DNA of 64,000 nt from Rhodobacteraceae bacterium UBA3069. GTDB lineage: Bacteria; Pseudomonadota; Alphaproteobacteria; Rhodobacterales; Rhodobacteraceae. The translations under genes and the position numbers were made by a program. Position 1 is the first letter of the stretch. Each line of letters starts with the position of its first letter. Location of the stretch: NCBI GenBank assembly GCA_002366795.1, contig DFBX01000071.1:1-64000 (forward strand). The letters are read 5' to 3'. Shown piece after piece: positions 35,528 to 44,584 of the stretch. The notes below the pieces were generated by a model that did no database searches, had not been told where the DNA came from, and worked only from the letters and a program-made list of their open reading frames with translations.

Positions 35528-36128
35528 GTTCGACGGCAAGAAACTGCTGGTCGCGACCCATAACGCGGGCAAGCTGGCGGAATTCACCCGCCTGCTTGAA
35601 CCCTATGGGGTTGAGGTGGTCGGCGCGGCGGATATGGACCTGCCCGAACCGGTCGAGGGTGGCACGACATTTGTCGAAAACGCCCGCATCAAGGCGCATG
35701 CAGCGGCCAAGGCGACCGGATTGCCCGCGCTCAGCGATGACAGCGGGATCGAGATTGACGCGCTGGACGGCGCGCCGGGCGTTTATACGGCGGATTGGGC
35801 TGAAACAGGCTCTGGTCGCGATTTCAAAATGGCCATGACCAAAACCCACGAAAAAATCTTGGAGACCGGCGAACCGCAACCTTGGAAAGCGCGGTTTTGC
35901 TGCACGCTGGTGCTGGCCTGGCCCGATGGGGAAGACGCAGTTTTCCCCGGTGTTCTGGATGGTCAGGTTGTCTGGCCAATGCGCGGCGCCGAAGGGCACG
36001 GGTATGATCCGATCTTCATGCCGGATGGCCACGACAGCATCCTTGGCGAAATGACGGCTGACGCAAAGAACGCCATCAGCCATCGCGCTGAGGCGCTGAA
36101 AAAGTTCGTGGCAGCCTGTTTTGGCTGA
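35520..36128 (+). CDS. rdgB: XTP/dITP diphosphatase (RdgB/HAM1 family)
   Basis: Removes non-canonical purine nucleotides (ITP, XTP) from the pool. 202 residues: LLVATHNAGKLAEFTRLL at the N-terminus, GTTFVENARIKA, LPALSDDSGIEIDAL, and the late GHGYDPIFMPDGHD and AISHRAEALKKF. Overlaps the rph end by 8 bases and the hemW start by 8 bases, so translation is coupled. Confidence 0.96.
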   Translation: MRKFDGKKLLVATHNAGKLAEFTRLLEPYGVEVVGAADMDLPEPVEGGTTFVENARIKAHAAAKATGLPALSDDSGIEIDALDGAPGVYTADWAETGSGRDFKMAMTKTHEKILETGEPQPWKARFCCTLVLAWPDGEDAVFPGVLDGQVVWPMRGAEGHGYDPIFMPDGHDSILGEMTADAKNAISHRAEALKKFVAACFG

Positions 36129-37278
36129 GGATTGGCAAGAGGGCGGCTTTGCCCTCTACCTCCACTGGCCTTTCTGTCAGGCCAAATGCCCCTATTGCGA
36201 TTTCAACAGCCATGTCGCGCGCGAAATCGACCAATCCCGCTGGCTTAGTGCCTATTTGCGAGAGATCGACCGCTATGCCGAACAGGTGCCGGGACGCGTT
36301 CTGACCTCGATCTTCTTCGGGGGCGGAACCCCGTCATTGATGGACCCTGCGGTCGTCGCCGGCGTTCTCGACCGGATCAAACAACACTGGCCCCAGGCCA
36401 ACGACATCGAAATTACGCTAGAAGCGAACCCCGGATCGGTAGAGGCCGCCAAGTTTCGCGACTTTGCCCAAGCGGGGGTGAGTCGTGTTTCCATGGGGAT
36501 TCAGGCGCTGAACGACCGCGATTTGCAGCGTTTGGGCCGGATTCACTCGGTTTCCGAGGCGAAAGCCGCTTTTGAAATTGCCCGAAACCAGTTCGATCGC
36601 GTCAGTTTCGACCTGATCTATGCCCGTCAGGATCAAACCCTAAACGATTGGGAGGCCGAACTGCGCGAGGCGCTGTCAATGGCGATTGACCATTTGTCGC
36701 TGTATCAACTGACCATTGAACAAGGCACCGCTTTTGGGCACCGCTACAATGCCGGCAAGCTGCGCGGCCTACCGCTCGACGATACTTCGGCTGATATGTA
36801 TGCGCTGACGCAAGACCTGTGCAGCGACGCCGGTATGGAGGGGTATGAAATCAGCAATCACGCCCGCATCGGGGCTGAATCCCGGCATAATAGAGTCTAT
36901 TGGCGCTATGGTGATTACGTCGGCATTGGTCCAGGCGCGCACGGGCGGCTGACCATCGCCGGTCAGCGGTTTGCCACCGAACAATGGCGTAATCCTGGGA
37001 AATGGCTGGAAATGGCTGAAGGGGCAGGGGCCGAAAACATCCGCGATGCTGTGTCATTGTCCGAACAGGCCGATGAATTCCTGATGATGGGAATGCGTTT
37101 GGCCGAAGGGATTGACCCCGCACGCTTTGAACGCCTTTCAGGCCAGCCCTTGAACCCTGACAGCTTGCGCTATCTGTCCGAGATCGGGATGATAGAGGTC
37201 GGTCCGCACATCAAAGCCACCAAAGAGGGGCGCATGGTGCTGAACGCCATCCTCAAGGAACTGCTGGTGGACAGGTAA
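36121..37278 (+). CDS. hemW: Radical SAM haem chaperone HemW
   Basis: 385 residues. The radical SAM cluster ligands are in HWPFCQAKCPYCDFNSH, followed by FFGGGTPSLMDP and GVSRVSMGIQALND. Formerly annotated as oxygen-independent coproporphyrinogen oxidase; HemW proteins are now regarded as haem-transfer chaperones. The only plausible start is TTG at 36121, inside the end of rdgB; no ATG or GTG precedes the conserved FALYLHWP. The next gene begins directly after its stop. Confidence 0.92.
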   Translation: MAEDWQEGGFALYLHWPFCQAKCPYCDFNSHVAREIDQSRWLSAYLREIDRYAEQVPGRVLTSIFFGGGTPSLMDPAVVAGVLDRIKQHWPQANDIEITLEANPGSVEAAKFRDFAQAGVSRVSMGIQALNDRDLQRLGRIHSVSEAKAAFEIARNQFDRVSFDLIYARQDQTLNDWEAELREALSMAIDHLSLYQLTIEQGTAFGHRYNAGKLRGLPLDDTSADMYALTQDLCSDAGMEGYEISNHARIGAESRHNRVYWRYGDYVGIGPGAHGRLTIAGQRFATEQWRNPGKWLEMAEGAGAENIRDAVSLSEQADEFLMMGMRLAEGIDPARFERLSGQPLNPDSLRYLSEIGMIEVGPHIKATKEGRMVLNAILKELLVDR

Positions 37279-37632
37279 ATGCGGTATATTTGGGCGAGTT
37301 TGGGTTTGATCTCGGTTGGTTTCGGCCTGATCGGAGTGGTTCTACCCCTGATTCCGACCGTGCCCTTCATGCTGCTGGCTGCGTTCTTCTTTGCAAAAAG
37401 CTCTGAGCGGTTACATGGCTGGCTGTTGGAGCATCGGGTTTTCGGCTCCGCCATCGGAGACTGGCAAACACGCGGCGCGATTAATCTGAAGGGCAAGCGC
37501 CGGGCAACCCTGTCAATTTTCGCGGTTTTCATCCTGTCGGTCATCATGGGGTTGCGGCCGATGATCCTTGCCATCCAAGCCGTTACCCTGACCAGCGTTT
37601 TGATCTTTATATGGACGCGGCCTAACGGTTAG
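37279..37632 (+). CDS. YbaN/DUF454 small inner-membrane protein
   Basis: 117 residues with two long hydrophobic segments near the N-terminus (IWASLGLISVGFGLIGVVLP and TVPFMLLAAFFFAKSSERLH) and more at the C-terminus (LSIFAVFILSVIMG and VTLTSVLIFIWT). The GVVLPLIPTVPFMLLAAFFF stretch is the DUF454 signature. No function is known for the family. The ATG follows the hemW stop with no gap; its end overlaps the convergent parB stop by 11 bases. Confidence 0.88.
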   Translation: MRYIWASLGLISVGFGLIGVVLPLIPTVPFMLLAAFFFAKSSERLHGWLLEHRVFGSAIGDWQTRGAINLKGKRRATLSIFAVFILSVIMGLRPMILAIQAVTLTSVLIFIWTRPNG

Positions 37633-38533
37633 ATGACAAGATCATGCACAGCGTGTCCAGATCATCGAGGCTGTCATAGCTGATCGTGATCTGCCCTGAT
37701 TCCTGACCCGGCTTGTGCTGGATCGAGACCTTCATGCCCAGACTCGCAGACAAATCGCCCTCTAGCGCTTTTGTATCCGCGTCCTTTTCCACCGCTTTCG
37801 CAGGCTTTTTCGCTGCACCATCATCGGTGAAAATATTACCCTGAGGTTTTTTCGCCAGCTTTTCCGTCTCGCGCACGGACAAGCCCTGCGTGATAACCTT
37901 TTTGGCAAGAGCGGTCGCATCGTCAGAGGTGATCAGAGCGCGCGCGTGACCAGCAGAGAGCTTCCCCTCAACCAGCCACGTCTGGACATCATCCGGCAAC
38001 TGCAAGAGTCGCATCAGATTGGCGATATGGCTGCGCGATTTACCCAACGCCTGGCTGAGTTTTTCCTGCGTATGCCCGAACCTGTCCATCAACGCCTTAT
38101 AGCCGGCGGCTTCCTCAACTGGATTCAGGTCGGCGCGCTGAATATTCTCGATAATCGCGACTTCGAGCACCTCTGTGTCGTCGAATTCACGCACAATAAC
38201 GGGCAATTCGTGCAGCTTGGCCATCTGGGACGCCCGCCAACGACGCTCCCCGGCGACGATTTCGAATTCACCATCATAGCCAGGACGGGGGCGCACGATC
38301 AGAGGCTGGATCACGCCCTTTTCAGCTATAGAATCAGACAGTTCCTGCAACGCATCGCCTGAAAAAGAGCGGCGCGGCTGGTCTGGGTTCGCAAAAATCC
38401 GTTCGATCGGAACGGTCAAATCAGGGCGACGCGGCGCTTGCGAGGCATCGGACTGTGGCGTTTCCGGCTGCACATCCGCCATCAGCGCGGACAACCCGCG
38501 ACCGAGACCTTTTTTACGGGGTTTCTCCGCCAT
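37622..38533 (-). CDS. parB: Chromosome partitioning protein ParB
   Basis: CTP-dependent clamp that loads at parS and spreads. 303 residues. The N-terminal MAEKPRKKGLGRGLSALMAD is the ParA-stimulating peptide; the ParB core has IFANPDQPRRSF, EIVAGERRWRASQMAKLHEL and the ENIQRADLNPVEEA box; the helix-turn-helix is LSQALGKSRSHIANLMRLLQ; a C-terminal dimerisation domain follows. Twelve bases after parA. Two perfect parS sites are 1.4-3.3 kb upstream. Confidence 0.97.
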   Translation of the reverse strand: MAEKPRKKGLGRGLSALMADVQPETPQSDASQAPRRPDLTVPIERIFANPDQPRRSFSGDALQELSDSIAEKGVIQPLIVRPRPGYDGEFEIVAGERRWRASQMAKLHELPVIVREFDDTEVLEVAIIENIQRADLNPVEEAAGYKALMDRFGHTQEKLSQALGKSRSHIANLMRLLQLPDDVQTWLVEGKLSAGHARALITSDDATALAKKVITQGLSVRETEKLAKKPQGNIFTDDGAAKKPAKAVEKDADTKALEGDLSASLGMKVSIQHKPGQESGQITISYDSLDDLDTLCMILSSNR

Positions 38534-38545
38534 AACTCGCCTCCC

Positions 38546-39355
38546 TTACGCCAATACCTGGGCGTTTTTCTTCATCACTTCGCGCGCAAGCGCCAGATAT
38601 GCCTGCGCCCCTTTAGAATTCGGATCGTAATCCAGAACCGGAAGCGCATAGCTGGGCGCTTCGGACACCCGAACATTGCGTGGAATCACGGTTTCGAACA
38701 CCAGATCGCCCAAATTTTCGCGGGCGTCAGCCTCGACCTGCTGGGAAAGGTTGTTGCGCGCATCATACATGGTCAGCACCACACCTTCGATTCGCAAATT
38801 GCGGTTCGCCGACTGACGTACCTCGCGGATGGTCAACATCAACTGTGAAAGCCCTTCCAACGCAAAAAATTCGGATTGCAGCGGCACCAATACAGAATGG
38901 GCGGCGACCATAGCGTTGACGGTCAGCAAACTTAACGACGGAGGGCAATCTATCAAAATGAAATCAAAAGCGAAATCGTCTATCGCGTGCTGGCGTAGCG
39001 CATCATGCAGCAGGAAAGAGCGTTTTTCGTTGGCAACCAGTTCCATATCTGCAGAGGACAGGTCGGTCGTGGCCGGGATGATGCATAGGCCTTCGGTCTT
39101 GGTGGGCTGAACAACTCGATGGAGGTCGATATCTTCAAGCAGCAACTCGTAGGTCGTGAATTCCCGTTCGTCCGGCTCAACTCCCAGCCCCGTAGAGGCA
39201 TTGCCCTGCGGATCAAGATCGACAATCAAAACGCGACAATGAAGCTGCGCAAGAGCCGCGGCGAGGTTGATGGTGGTCGTGGTTTTCCCGACGCCGCCCT
39301 TTTGGTTGGCTACGGCGATAATCTTGGGACCAGGCGGGCGCGTGAGGTCAGACAC
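38546..39355 (-). CDS. parA: Chromosome partitioning ATPase ParA
   Basis: Moves ParB-bound origins on a nucleoid gradient. 269 residues. The deviant Walker A KGGVGKTTTTINLAAALAQL, the Walker B region FILIDCPPSLSLLTVNAM, and the late ETVIPRNVRVSEAPSYALPV are all typical. It starts with GTG at 39355 and overlaps the rsmG end by 8 bases; parB follows. Confidence 0.97.
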   Translation of the reverse strand: MSDLTRPPGPKIIAVANQKGGVGKTTTTINLAAALAQLHCRVLIVDLDPQGNASTGLGVEPDEREFTTYELLLEDIDLHRVVQPTKTEGLCIIPATTDLSSADMELVANEKRSFLLHDALRQHAIDDFAFDFILIDCPPSLSLLTVNAMVAAHSVLVPLQSEFFALEGLSQLMLTIREVRQSANRNLRIEGVVLTMYDARNNLSQQVEADARENLGDLVFETVIPRNVRVSEAPSYALPVLDYDPNSKGAQAYLALAREVMKKNAQVLA

Positions 39356-39947
39356 GGGAAATTCCTTTGAGCTTCAAGACCACAGCTGCGGGATCTGTTT
39401 CACTTCTAACGATCTCCAGGTCGAACCGCCACGCTTTCCGCGCTTCTTCGACCTCTTTTTCCCAAGTGGCGCCTTTCGGAAACAAGGCCGTGCCGGACGG
39501 GGACAGGTGCAACGTTGCAAATGAGCAGAGCGTCGAAAGATCGGCAAGCGCCCGTGCGGACAGAACGTCGGCATTCAGGGGGCCGATCTGCTCAATCCGT
39601 TTCGCCTGAACCTGTGCGGAAATACCCGTTTCGCGGATCACCTGCCGTAAAAAAGTGGCCTTGCGCGTATCTGATTCCACAAGCGTCACAGCGTCAGGAG
39701 AGCCTTTTTCCTGCGCCATTATGGCAATCACAAGCCCCGGAAAACCGCCGCCGCTGCCCAAATCCGCCCACAGCCCGACCGGATGAGAGGATAGGCGGTA
39801 CATTTGAGCGGAATCAGCAATATGGCGAGACCAGATTTCCGGAATCGTGGACTTTGCGACAAGATTGATGCGAGGATTCCACTTCTCCAGAAGCGCCGCA
39901 TAGACTTCTAGCCGCTCCATTGTTTCACGTGAAACATCCTGCCTCAT
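39348..39947 (-). CDS. rsmG: 16S rRNA (guanine-N7)-methyltransferase RsmG
   Basis: Methylates G527 of 16S rRNA (E. coli numbering). 199 residues: RLEVYAALLEKWNPRINLVA at the N-terminus and SAM motif WADLGSGGGFPGLVIAIMAQ. Its start overlaps the mnmG stop as ATGA. Codons 4-9 (roughly DVSRET) are themselves a perfect parS palindrome, so the coding sequence here is constrained by ParB binding. Confidence 0.96.
   Translation of the reverse strand: MRQDVSRETMERLEVYAALLEKWNPRINLVAKSTIPEIWSRHIADSAQMYRLSSHPVGLWADLGSGGGFPGLVIAIMAQEKGSPDAVTLVESDTRKATFLRQVIRETGISAQVQAKRIEQIGPLNADVLSARALADLSTLCSFATLHLSPSGTALFPKGATWEKEVEEARKAWRFDLEIVRSETDPAAVVLKLKGISRV
39921..39936. promoter_or_regulatory. parS site 1 (ParB binding), inside rsmG
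   Basis: TGTTTCACGTGAAACA, the exact 16-bp chromosomal parS palindrome. It lies within the first codons of rsmG, about 1.4 kb from parB and 5.2-5.5 kb from the proposed oriC. Confidence 0.95.
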
Positions 39948-41821
39948 GCCGATTTCTCCCGCTTGGCTTGGCGTAACTTTGCAAGCAGCAAGGTGAGTGC
40001 GGCTGGAGTCATGCCTTCGACCCGCGCAGCTTGGCCCAGGTTGGCAGGGCGGGCCGCGTTAAGCTTGGATTTCAATTCATTTGAAAGGCCGTCGATTTCG
40101 TCATAGGAAAAGGCGGATGGAATCTCGTGACCCTCATCGCGGCGCAAAGCATCAACGTCCCGCTGCTGCCGGTCGATGTAATTGGCGTAAAGCGCATCCT
40201 TCGCCAGTTGCTCCCTGATACTTTCCTCGATCTTGTCCAAAGAGGGGTCAAGTTTCAGCAGCTTGTCGAAATCCATTTCCGGGAAAGAAAGCAGCTTGAA
40301 GGCAGAGCGGCGACTGCCATCTTTGTTCATTTCCAGCCCGACAGCGCTGACTTCACGCGCCGTGAAGTTGGTCGATTCCAACAAGTAGCGGCCAGCGGCC
40401 AGTTCTTCCATCTTCGTTTCAAACGCGACGCGCCGCATTGCGCCTACGCAGCTCGCTGCGATCGCCTTTGGTGTCAAGCGCTGGTCGGCGTTGTCCGCGC
40501 GCAGAGACAGGCGAAATTCGGCCCGCGACGTGAACATGCGATACGGCTCTGACACACCGCGTGTCGTCAAGTCGTCAAGCATCACGCCAATATAGCTGTC
40601 AGAGCGGCTGAAATGTACCGGGTCATGCCTCAAGGCCTCTGCTGCGGCATTGAGGCCGGCGACCAAACCCTGAGCGGCGGCTTCCTCATATCCTGTGGTT
40701 CCATTGATTTGACCCGCAAGATATAGGCCCGGAACCGACTTGACCGCCAAGCGCAGATCTAGAGCTCGGGGGTCTACATAGTCGTATTCGATGGCATAGC
40801 CCGGCTGTAAGATGATTGTATCCTCCAGCCCGAAGATGGAATGCACATAATCGTTTTGCACATCTTCGGGCAATGACGTCGAAATCCCGTTCGGATAGAC
40901 TGTGTGATCAACCAGACCCTCGGGTTCCAGGAAAATCTGGTGCGAGGTTTTATCGGCGAAACGCACAACCTTATCTTCGATCGAGGGGCAATACCGCGGG
41001 CCGACGCCTTCGATATGACCGCCGTACATCGCCGAGCGTGACAAGTTCTGCTGAATGATCTCGTGTGTGCTCTCGTTCGTGTGGGTGATCCCGCAAGCGA
41101 CCTGCCGAACAGCAGGCCCCTTTGACAGGAAGGAAAACACCACCGGATCATCGTCGGCAGGCTGTTTTTCAAGCTTGTCCCAAGCGATCGTGCGCCCGTC
41201 AAGGCGCGGGGGCGTGCCAGTTTTCAGGCGGCCAAGGGGAAGATCGAACCCATCGATACGCTCTGCCAGTTTAACGGAAGGCTTGTCGCCCATGCGGCCA
41301 CCGGCGCGACGCTCGTCACCAATATGGATGACGCCACGCAGAAACGTGCCCGTCGTCAAGATCACAGCGTGCGCAGAAATTTCCGATCCGTCACCCAAGA
41401 TGACGCCAGCCACACGGTCACCCTGCATGATGAAATCTGTGGCCTCCCCTTCGAAAATCGAAAGATTCGGGGTATTTTCAAGCTCAGCCAACATGCCTTG
41501 TCGATACAGTTTTCGGTCGGATTGCGTGCGCGGGCCCTGCACAGCGGGCCCTTTGCGGCGATTCAACAACCGGAACTGGATGCCGGACAGATCTGCCACG
41601 CGGCCCATGACACCATCCATGGCGTCAATTTCCCGCACAAGATGGCCTTTACCCAAACCGCCAATTGCAGGGTTGCAGGACATCACACCGATCCCGGCGC
41701 GCGTCAACGTAACCAAAGCAGTCCGTGCGCCCATGCGCGCCGAAGCGGCCGCGGCATCCGCGCCAGCATGGCCACCACCGATCACAATCACATCAAAATC
41801 CGATTGTTTCACGTGAAACAC
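39944..41821 (-). CDS. mnmG: tRNA uridine-5-carboxymethylaminomethyl modification enzyme MnmG
   Basis: FAD protein that with MnmE modifies U34 of several tRNAs. 625 residues. FAD-binding VIVIGGGHAGADAAAASARM, the MSCNPAIGGLGKGHLVREID motif, GTFLRGVIHIG, and GLYLAGQINGTTGYEEAAAQ are present, with the C-terminal helical domain for MnmE binding. The first codons (MFHVKQ) are formed by a parS palindrome. Sixteen bases after mnmE and overlapping rsmG. Confidence 0.97.
   Translation of the reverse strand: MFHVKQSDFDVIVIGGGHAGADAAAASARMGARTALVTLTRAGIGVMSCNPAIGGLGKGHLVREIDAMDGVMGRVADLSGIQFRLLNRRKGPAVQGPRTQSDRKLYRQGMLAELENTPNLSIFEGEATDFIMQGDRVAGVILGDGSEISAHAVILTTGTFLRGVIHIGDERRAGGRMGDKPSVKLAERIDGFDLPLGRLKTGTPPRLDGRTIAWDKLEKQPADDDPVVFSFLSKGPAVRQVACGITHTNESTHEIIQQNLSRSAMYGGHIEGVGPRYCPSIEDKVVRFADKTSHQIFLEPEGLVDHTVYPNGISTSLPEDVQNDYVHSIFGLEDTIILQPGYAIEYDYVDPRALDLRLAVKSVPGLYLAGQINGTTGYEEAAAQGLVAGLNAAAEALRHDPVHFSRSDSYIGVMLDDLTTRGVSEPYRMFTSRAEFRLSLRADNADQRLTPKAIAASCVGAMRRVAFETKMEELAAGRYLLESTNFTAREVSAVGLEMNKDGSRRSAFKLLSFPEMDFDKLLKLDPSLDKIEESIREQLAKDALYANYIDRQQRDVDALRRDEGHEIPSAFSYDEIDGLSNELKSKLNAARPANLGQAARVEGMTPAALTLLLAKLRQAKREKSA
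41805..41820. promoter_or_regulatory. parS site 2 (ParB binding), at the mnmG start
   Basis: TGTTTCACGTGAAACA again, perfect, covering the second to sixth codons of mnmG. It is 1,868 bases from the other site and about 3.3 kb from the proposed oriC. Confidence 0.95.
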
Positions 41822-41836
41822 TCCTGCGCCGAAAGG

Positions 41837-43123
41837 CTATTTTCCAAGACAGAAGCTGGAGAAAATCTCGTCCAGCAGGTTCTCTACATCTATACGCCCG
41901 ACCAACATATCAAGTGAGCGGATGGCCGTTCGCAATTCTTCAGCAGCCAGGTCGGTCACTTCGGGCCCTGTCACGATCAAAGCACGCGCAGTATTCAACG
42001 CCTTTGTCGCGCACTCCATCGCGATACGGTGGCGTTCCCGCGTGGCGATGCCGATATTCGCAGCGCGGTCAGACAGGCGCTTTGTGAGTTGATCTATCAG
42101 ATTCGCCACACCCTCGCCAGAAATGCCGGAAATCGCGTTCGATTTATCCGTCAACGTATCGGCTTTGGCGCGCAACACGATGTCATCGGGTTCGGGTGGC
42201 AAGTCGGGTAGGGCGTCACCTTCGACCAGGAACACACGCAAATCGGCCAGCGCGGCGCGGGCGCGGGCACGGGAAATACCGATACCTTCGACGTGATCCT
42301 CGGTTTCCCGCAGACCGGCCGTATCCAGAAGGGTGACAGGCAGGCCCGCAAGATCCATGCGCACCTCGATCACGTCGCGCGTAGTGCCCGCGTATTCCGA
42401 GGTGATTGCGGCCTCGCGCCCCGCCAAGGCGTTCAAAAGCGTGGATTTACCGACATTCGGGGCGCCAACGATAGCGACCTCGAAACCGCTGCGCACGCGT
42501 TCAGCGGTTTTGACCCCCGCAATTTCATCTTTTAGCGAAGCCAAGGTGCGGTCAAGCAAATCCAGAACTTCCGGCGAGACATCGACGGGCACGTCTTCGT
42601 CCGCGAAATCAATTGTCGCTTCCAAAAGCGCGGCGGCGCGGATCAGATCGCGGCGCCATACCTCTGTCTGGGAACCAAGATCGCCAGACAGTACGCGTAG
42701 GGCCTGACGGCGCTGCGCCTCGGTTTCGGCGTCGATCAGATCGGCAAGCCCTTCGACCTGCGCCAAGTCCAACCGCCCGTTTTCCAAGGCGCGGCGAGTG
42801 AATTCACCGGGATCGGCCTGCCGCAAATCGGGCATATCCGACAAAACACGTAAAACAGCGGCGACCACAGCGGTGGAGCCGTGCAACTGAAATTCAACGA
42901 CAGGTTCCCCCGTGAAACTGTGTTGGTCCACGAAAACCAGCACCAGCGCCTCGTCCAGGCGGATACCATCGGGGTCTTTCAACACCCGCAACCCGGCGCG
43001 GCGGGCCGCGGGCAGGGGGCCAGTCAACCGTGCGGCGGCGTCATGTGCAACGGGGCCGGACAGACGGATCACCGCCACCCCGGCCTTGCCATGGGCCGTG
43101 GCAAGGGCGAAAATCGTATCCAT
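41837..43123 (-). CDS. mnmE: tRNA modification GTPase MnmE
   Basis: Partner of MnmG. 428 residues. The N-terminal formyl-THF-binding domain starts MDTIFALATAHGKAGVAVIR; the helical domain holds the GTPase with GAPNVGKSTLLNALAGREAA, AGTTRDVIEV and LLDTAGLRET; the C-terminus ends in the required CLGK (SSFCLGK). Between rho and mnmG on the same strand. Confidence 0.97.
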   Translation of the reverse strand: MDTIFALATAHGKAGVAVIRLSGPVAHDAAARLTGPLPAARRAGLRVLKDPDGIRLDEALVLVFVDQHSFTGEPVVEFQLHGSTAVVAAVLRVLSDMPDLRQADPGEFTRRALENGRLDLAQVEGLADLIDAETEAQRRQALRVLSGDLGSQTEVWRRDLIRAAALLEATIDFADEDVPVDVSPEVLDLLDRTLASLKDEIAGVKTAERVRSGFEVAIVGAPNVGKSTLLNALAGREAAITSEYAGTTRDVIEVRMDLAGLPVTLLDTAGLRETEDHVEGIGISRARARAALADLRVFLVEGDALPDLPPEPDDIVLRAKADTLTDKSNAISGISGEGVANLIDQLTKRLSDRAANIGIATRERHRIAMECATKALNTARALIVTGPEVTDLAAEELRTAIRSLDMLVGRIDVENLLDEIFSSFCLGK

Positions 43124-43148
43124 CTGTCAACCCCCCCCGGCTGAGGTG

Positions 43149-44462
43149 TCAGGTGTTCATCGAGTCGAAGAAATCGGCGTTCGACTTGGTCTGTTTCAGC
43201 TTGGAAATCAGGAACTCGATCGCGTCGGTCGTGCCCATAGGGTTCAGGATGCGGCGCAAGACAAAGGTCTTTTGCAGATCACCCTTATCCACCAGCAACT
43301 CCTCTTTCCGGGTGCCGGATTTGAGGATGTCCATCGCTGGGAAGACGCGCTTGTCAGCAACCTTGCGATCCAGCACGATTTCCGAGTTACCGGTGCCTTT
43401 GAACTCTTCAAAGATCACCTCGTCCATGCGTGAACCCGTGTCGATCAGCGCGGTGGCGATGATGGTCAGCGATCCACCTTCTTCGATGTTCCGTGCGGCA
43501 CCAAAGAAACGCTTGGGGCGTTGCAGCGCGTTCGCATCCACACCGCCAGTCAGAACCTTGCCGGACGACGGCACAACCGTGTTGAAGGCGCGGCCAAGGC
43601 GAGTGATCGAATCCAGCAGGATGACCACGTCACGCTTATGTTCCACAAGGCGTTTCGCCTTTTCGATCACCATTTCCGACACGGCAACGTGGCGGGTTGC
43701 GGGTTCGTCAAAGGTCGAGGAAATTACCTCGCCCTTCACGGAACGCTGCATATCGGTCACCTCTTCGGGGCGTTCGTCAATCAGCAGGACGATCAGGTAA
43801 CATTCGGGGTGGTTCACCTCGATCGAGCGGGCGATGTTTTGCAGAAGAACGGTTTTACCCGTGCGCGGCGGCGCCACGATCAACGATCGCTGGCCTTTCC
43901 CTATAGGGGACACCAGGTCGATGATGCGGGCAGAACGATCCTTGATGGTGGGATCTTCGATTTCCATCTTCAGGCGTTCATCAGGATAAAGCGGGGTCAG
44001 ATTGTCGAATGCAACCTTGTGACGGGCCTTTACCGGGTCTTCAAAATTGATCGAAGTGACCGACGTCAGGGCGAAATAACGCTCTTCGCCCTGCGGCGCG
44101 CTGATCAAACCTTCGACCGTGTCACCGGTGCGCAGCGAATGCTTGCGGATCATGTCGGGCGAGACATAGATGTCATCGGGCCCGGACAGGTAGTTTGCTT
44201 CGGGCGAGCGGAGAAAACCGAACCCGTCCTGCACCACTTCCAGCACGCCATCGCCGCCGATCTGCCAGCCCTCATCCGCCATCTCACGGAGGATCTGGAA
44301 CATCATCTCGCCCTTGCGCATGGTCGAGGCGTTCTCGATCTCCAGCTCTTCGGCCATCGAAAGCAGATCTTTGGGGCTTTTCGCCTTCAGATCGGCAAGG
44401 TTCAGCTTGCCCAGCTGTTCGGTGGTTTCGATTTCGGGCGCATCGGTGGTGGTATCGGTCAT
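43149..44462 (-). CDS. rho: Transcription termination factor Rho
   Basis: RNA helicase that ends transcription. 437 residues from ATG 44462 (MTDTTTDAPEIETTEQLGKL). An N-terminal extension precedes NLADLKAKSPKDLLSMAEEL. The cold-shock-like RNA-binding domain includes DGFGFLRSPEANYLSGPDDI; the ATPase has APPRTGKTVLLQNIARSIEV and LLIDERPEEVTDMQRSV; the secondary RNA site is GGVDANALQRPKRFFGAARN. Separated from hemJ by 122 bases holding a good promoter and a 5' hairpin. Confidence 0.97.
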   Translation of the reverse strand: MTDTTTDAPEIETTEQLGKLNLADLKAKSPKDLLSMAEELEIENASTMRKGEMMFQILREMADEGWQIGGDGVLEVVQDGFGFLRSPEANYLSGPDDIYVSPDMIRKHSLRTGDTVEGLISAPQGEERYFALTSVTSINFEDPVKARHKVAFDNLTPLYPDERLKMEIEDPTIKDRSARIIDLVSPIGKGQRSLIVAPPRTGKTVLLQNIARSIEVNHPECYLIVLLIDERPEEVTDMQRSVKGEVISSTFDEPATRHVAVSEMVIEKAKRLVEHKRDVVILLDSITRLGRAFNTVVPSSGKVLTGGVDANALQRPKRFFGAARNIEEGGSLTIIATALIDTGSRMDEVIFEEFKGTGNSEIVLDRKVADKRVFPAMDILKSGTRKEELLVDKGDLQKTFVLRRILNPMGTTDAIEFLISKLKQTKSNADFFDSMNT

Positions 44463-44525
44463 GGAAATATCCTGAAGGCCGGGGCCAAGGGGGCCGCGCA
44501 CTGTCTGACTGTCATGGAAAACATC

Positions 44526-44539
44526 CGCCCGGACGGGCG
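44526..44539 (-). other. Hairpin in the rho leader
   Basis: Minus-strand CGCCCGTCCGGGCG, a self-complementary 14-mer, just downstream of the predicted start site near 44544 and about 64 bases before the rho ATG. The GATGTTTTCC that follows is a poor U-run, so it is more likely a 5' stabilising or regulatory stem than a terminator. Confidence 0.4.
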
Positions 44540-44550
44540 ACTTGAGGCGC

Positions 44551-44579
44551 TAGATACGCATCAAAGCCCAAGGAGTCAA
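44551..44579 (-). promoter_or_regulatory. Candidate sigma-70 promoter for rho
   Basis: Minus-strand TTGACT (44579-44574), 17-base spacer, TATCTA (44556-44551). The -35 matches the consensus at five of six bases. It lies in the gap after hemJ, giving rho its own transcript. Confidence 0.6.
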
Positions 44580-44584
44580 CGGAC

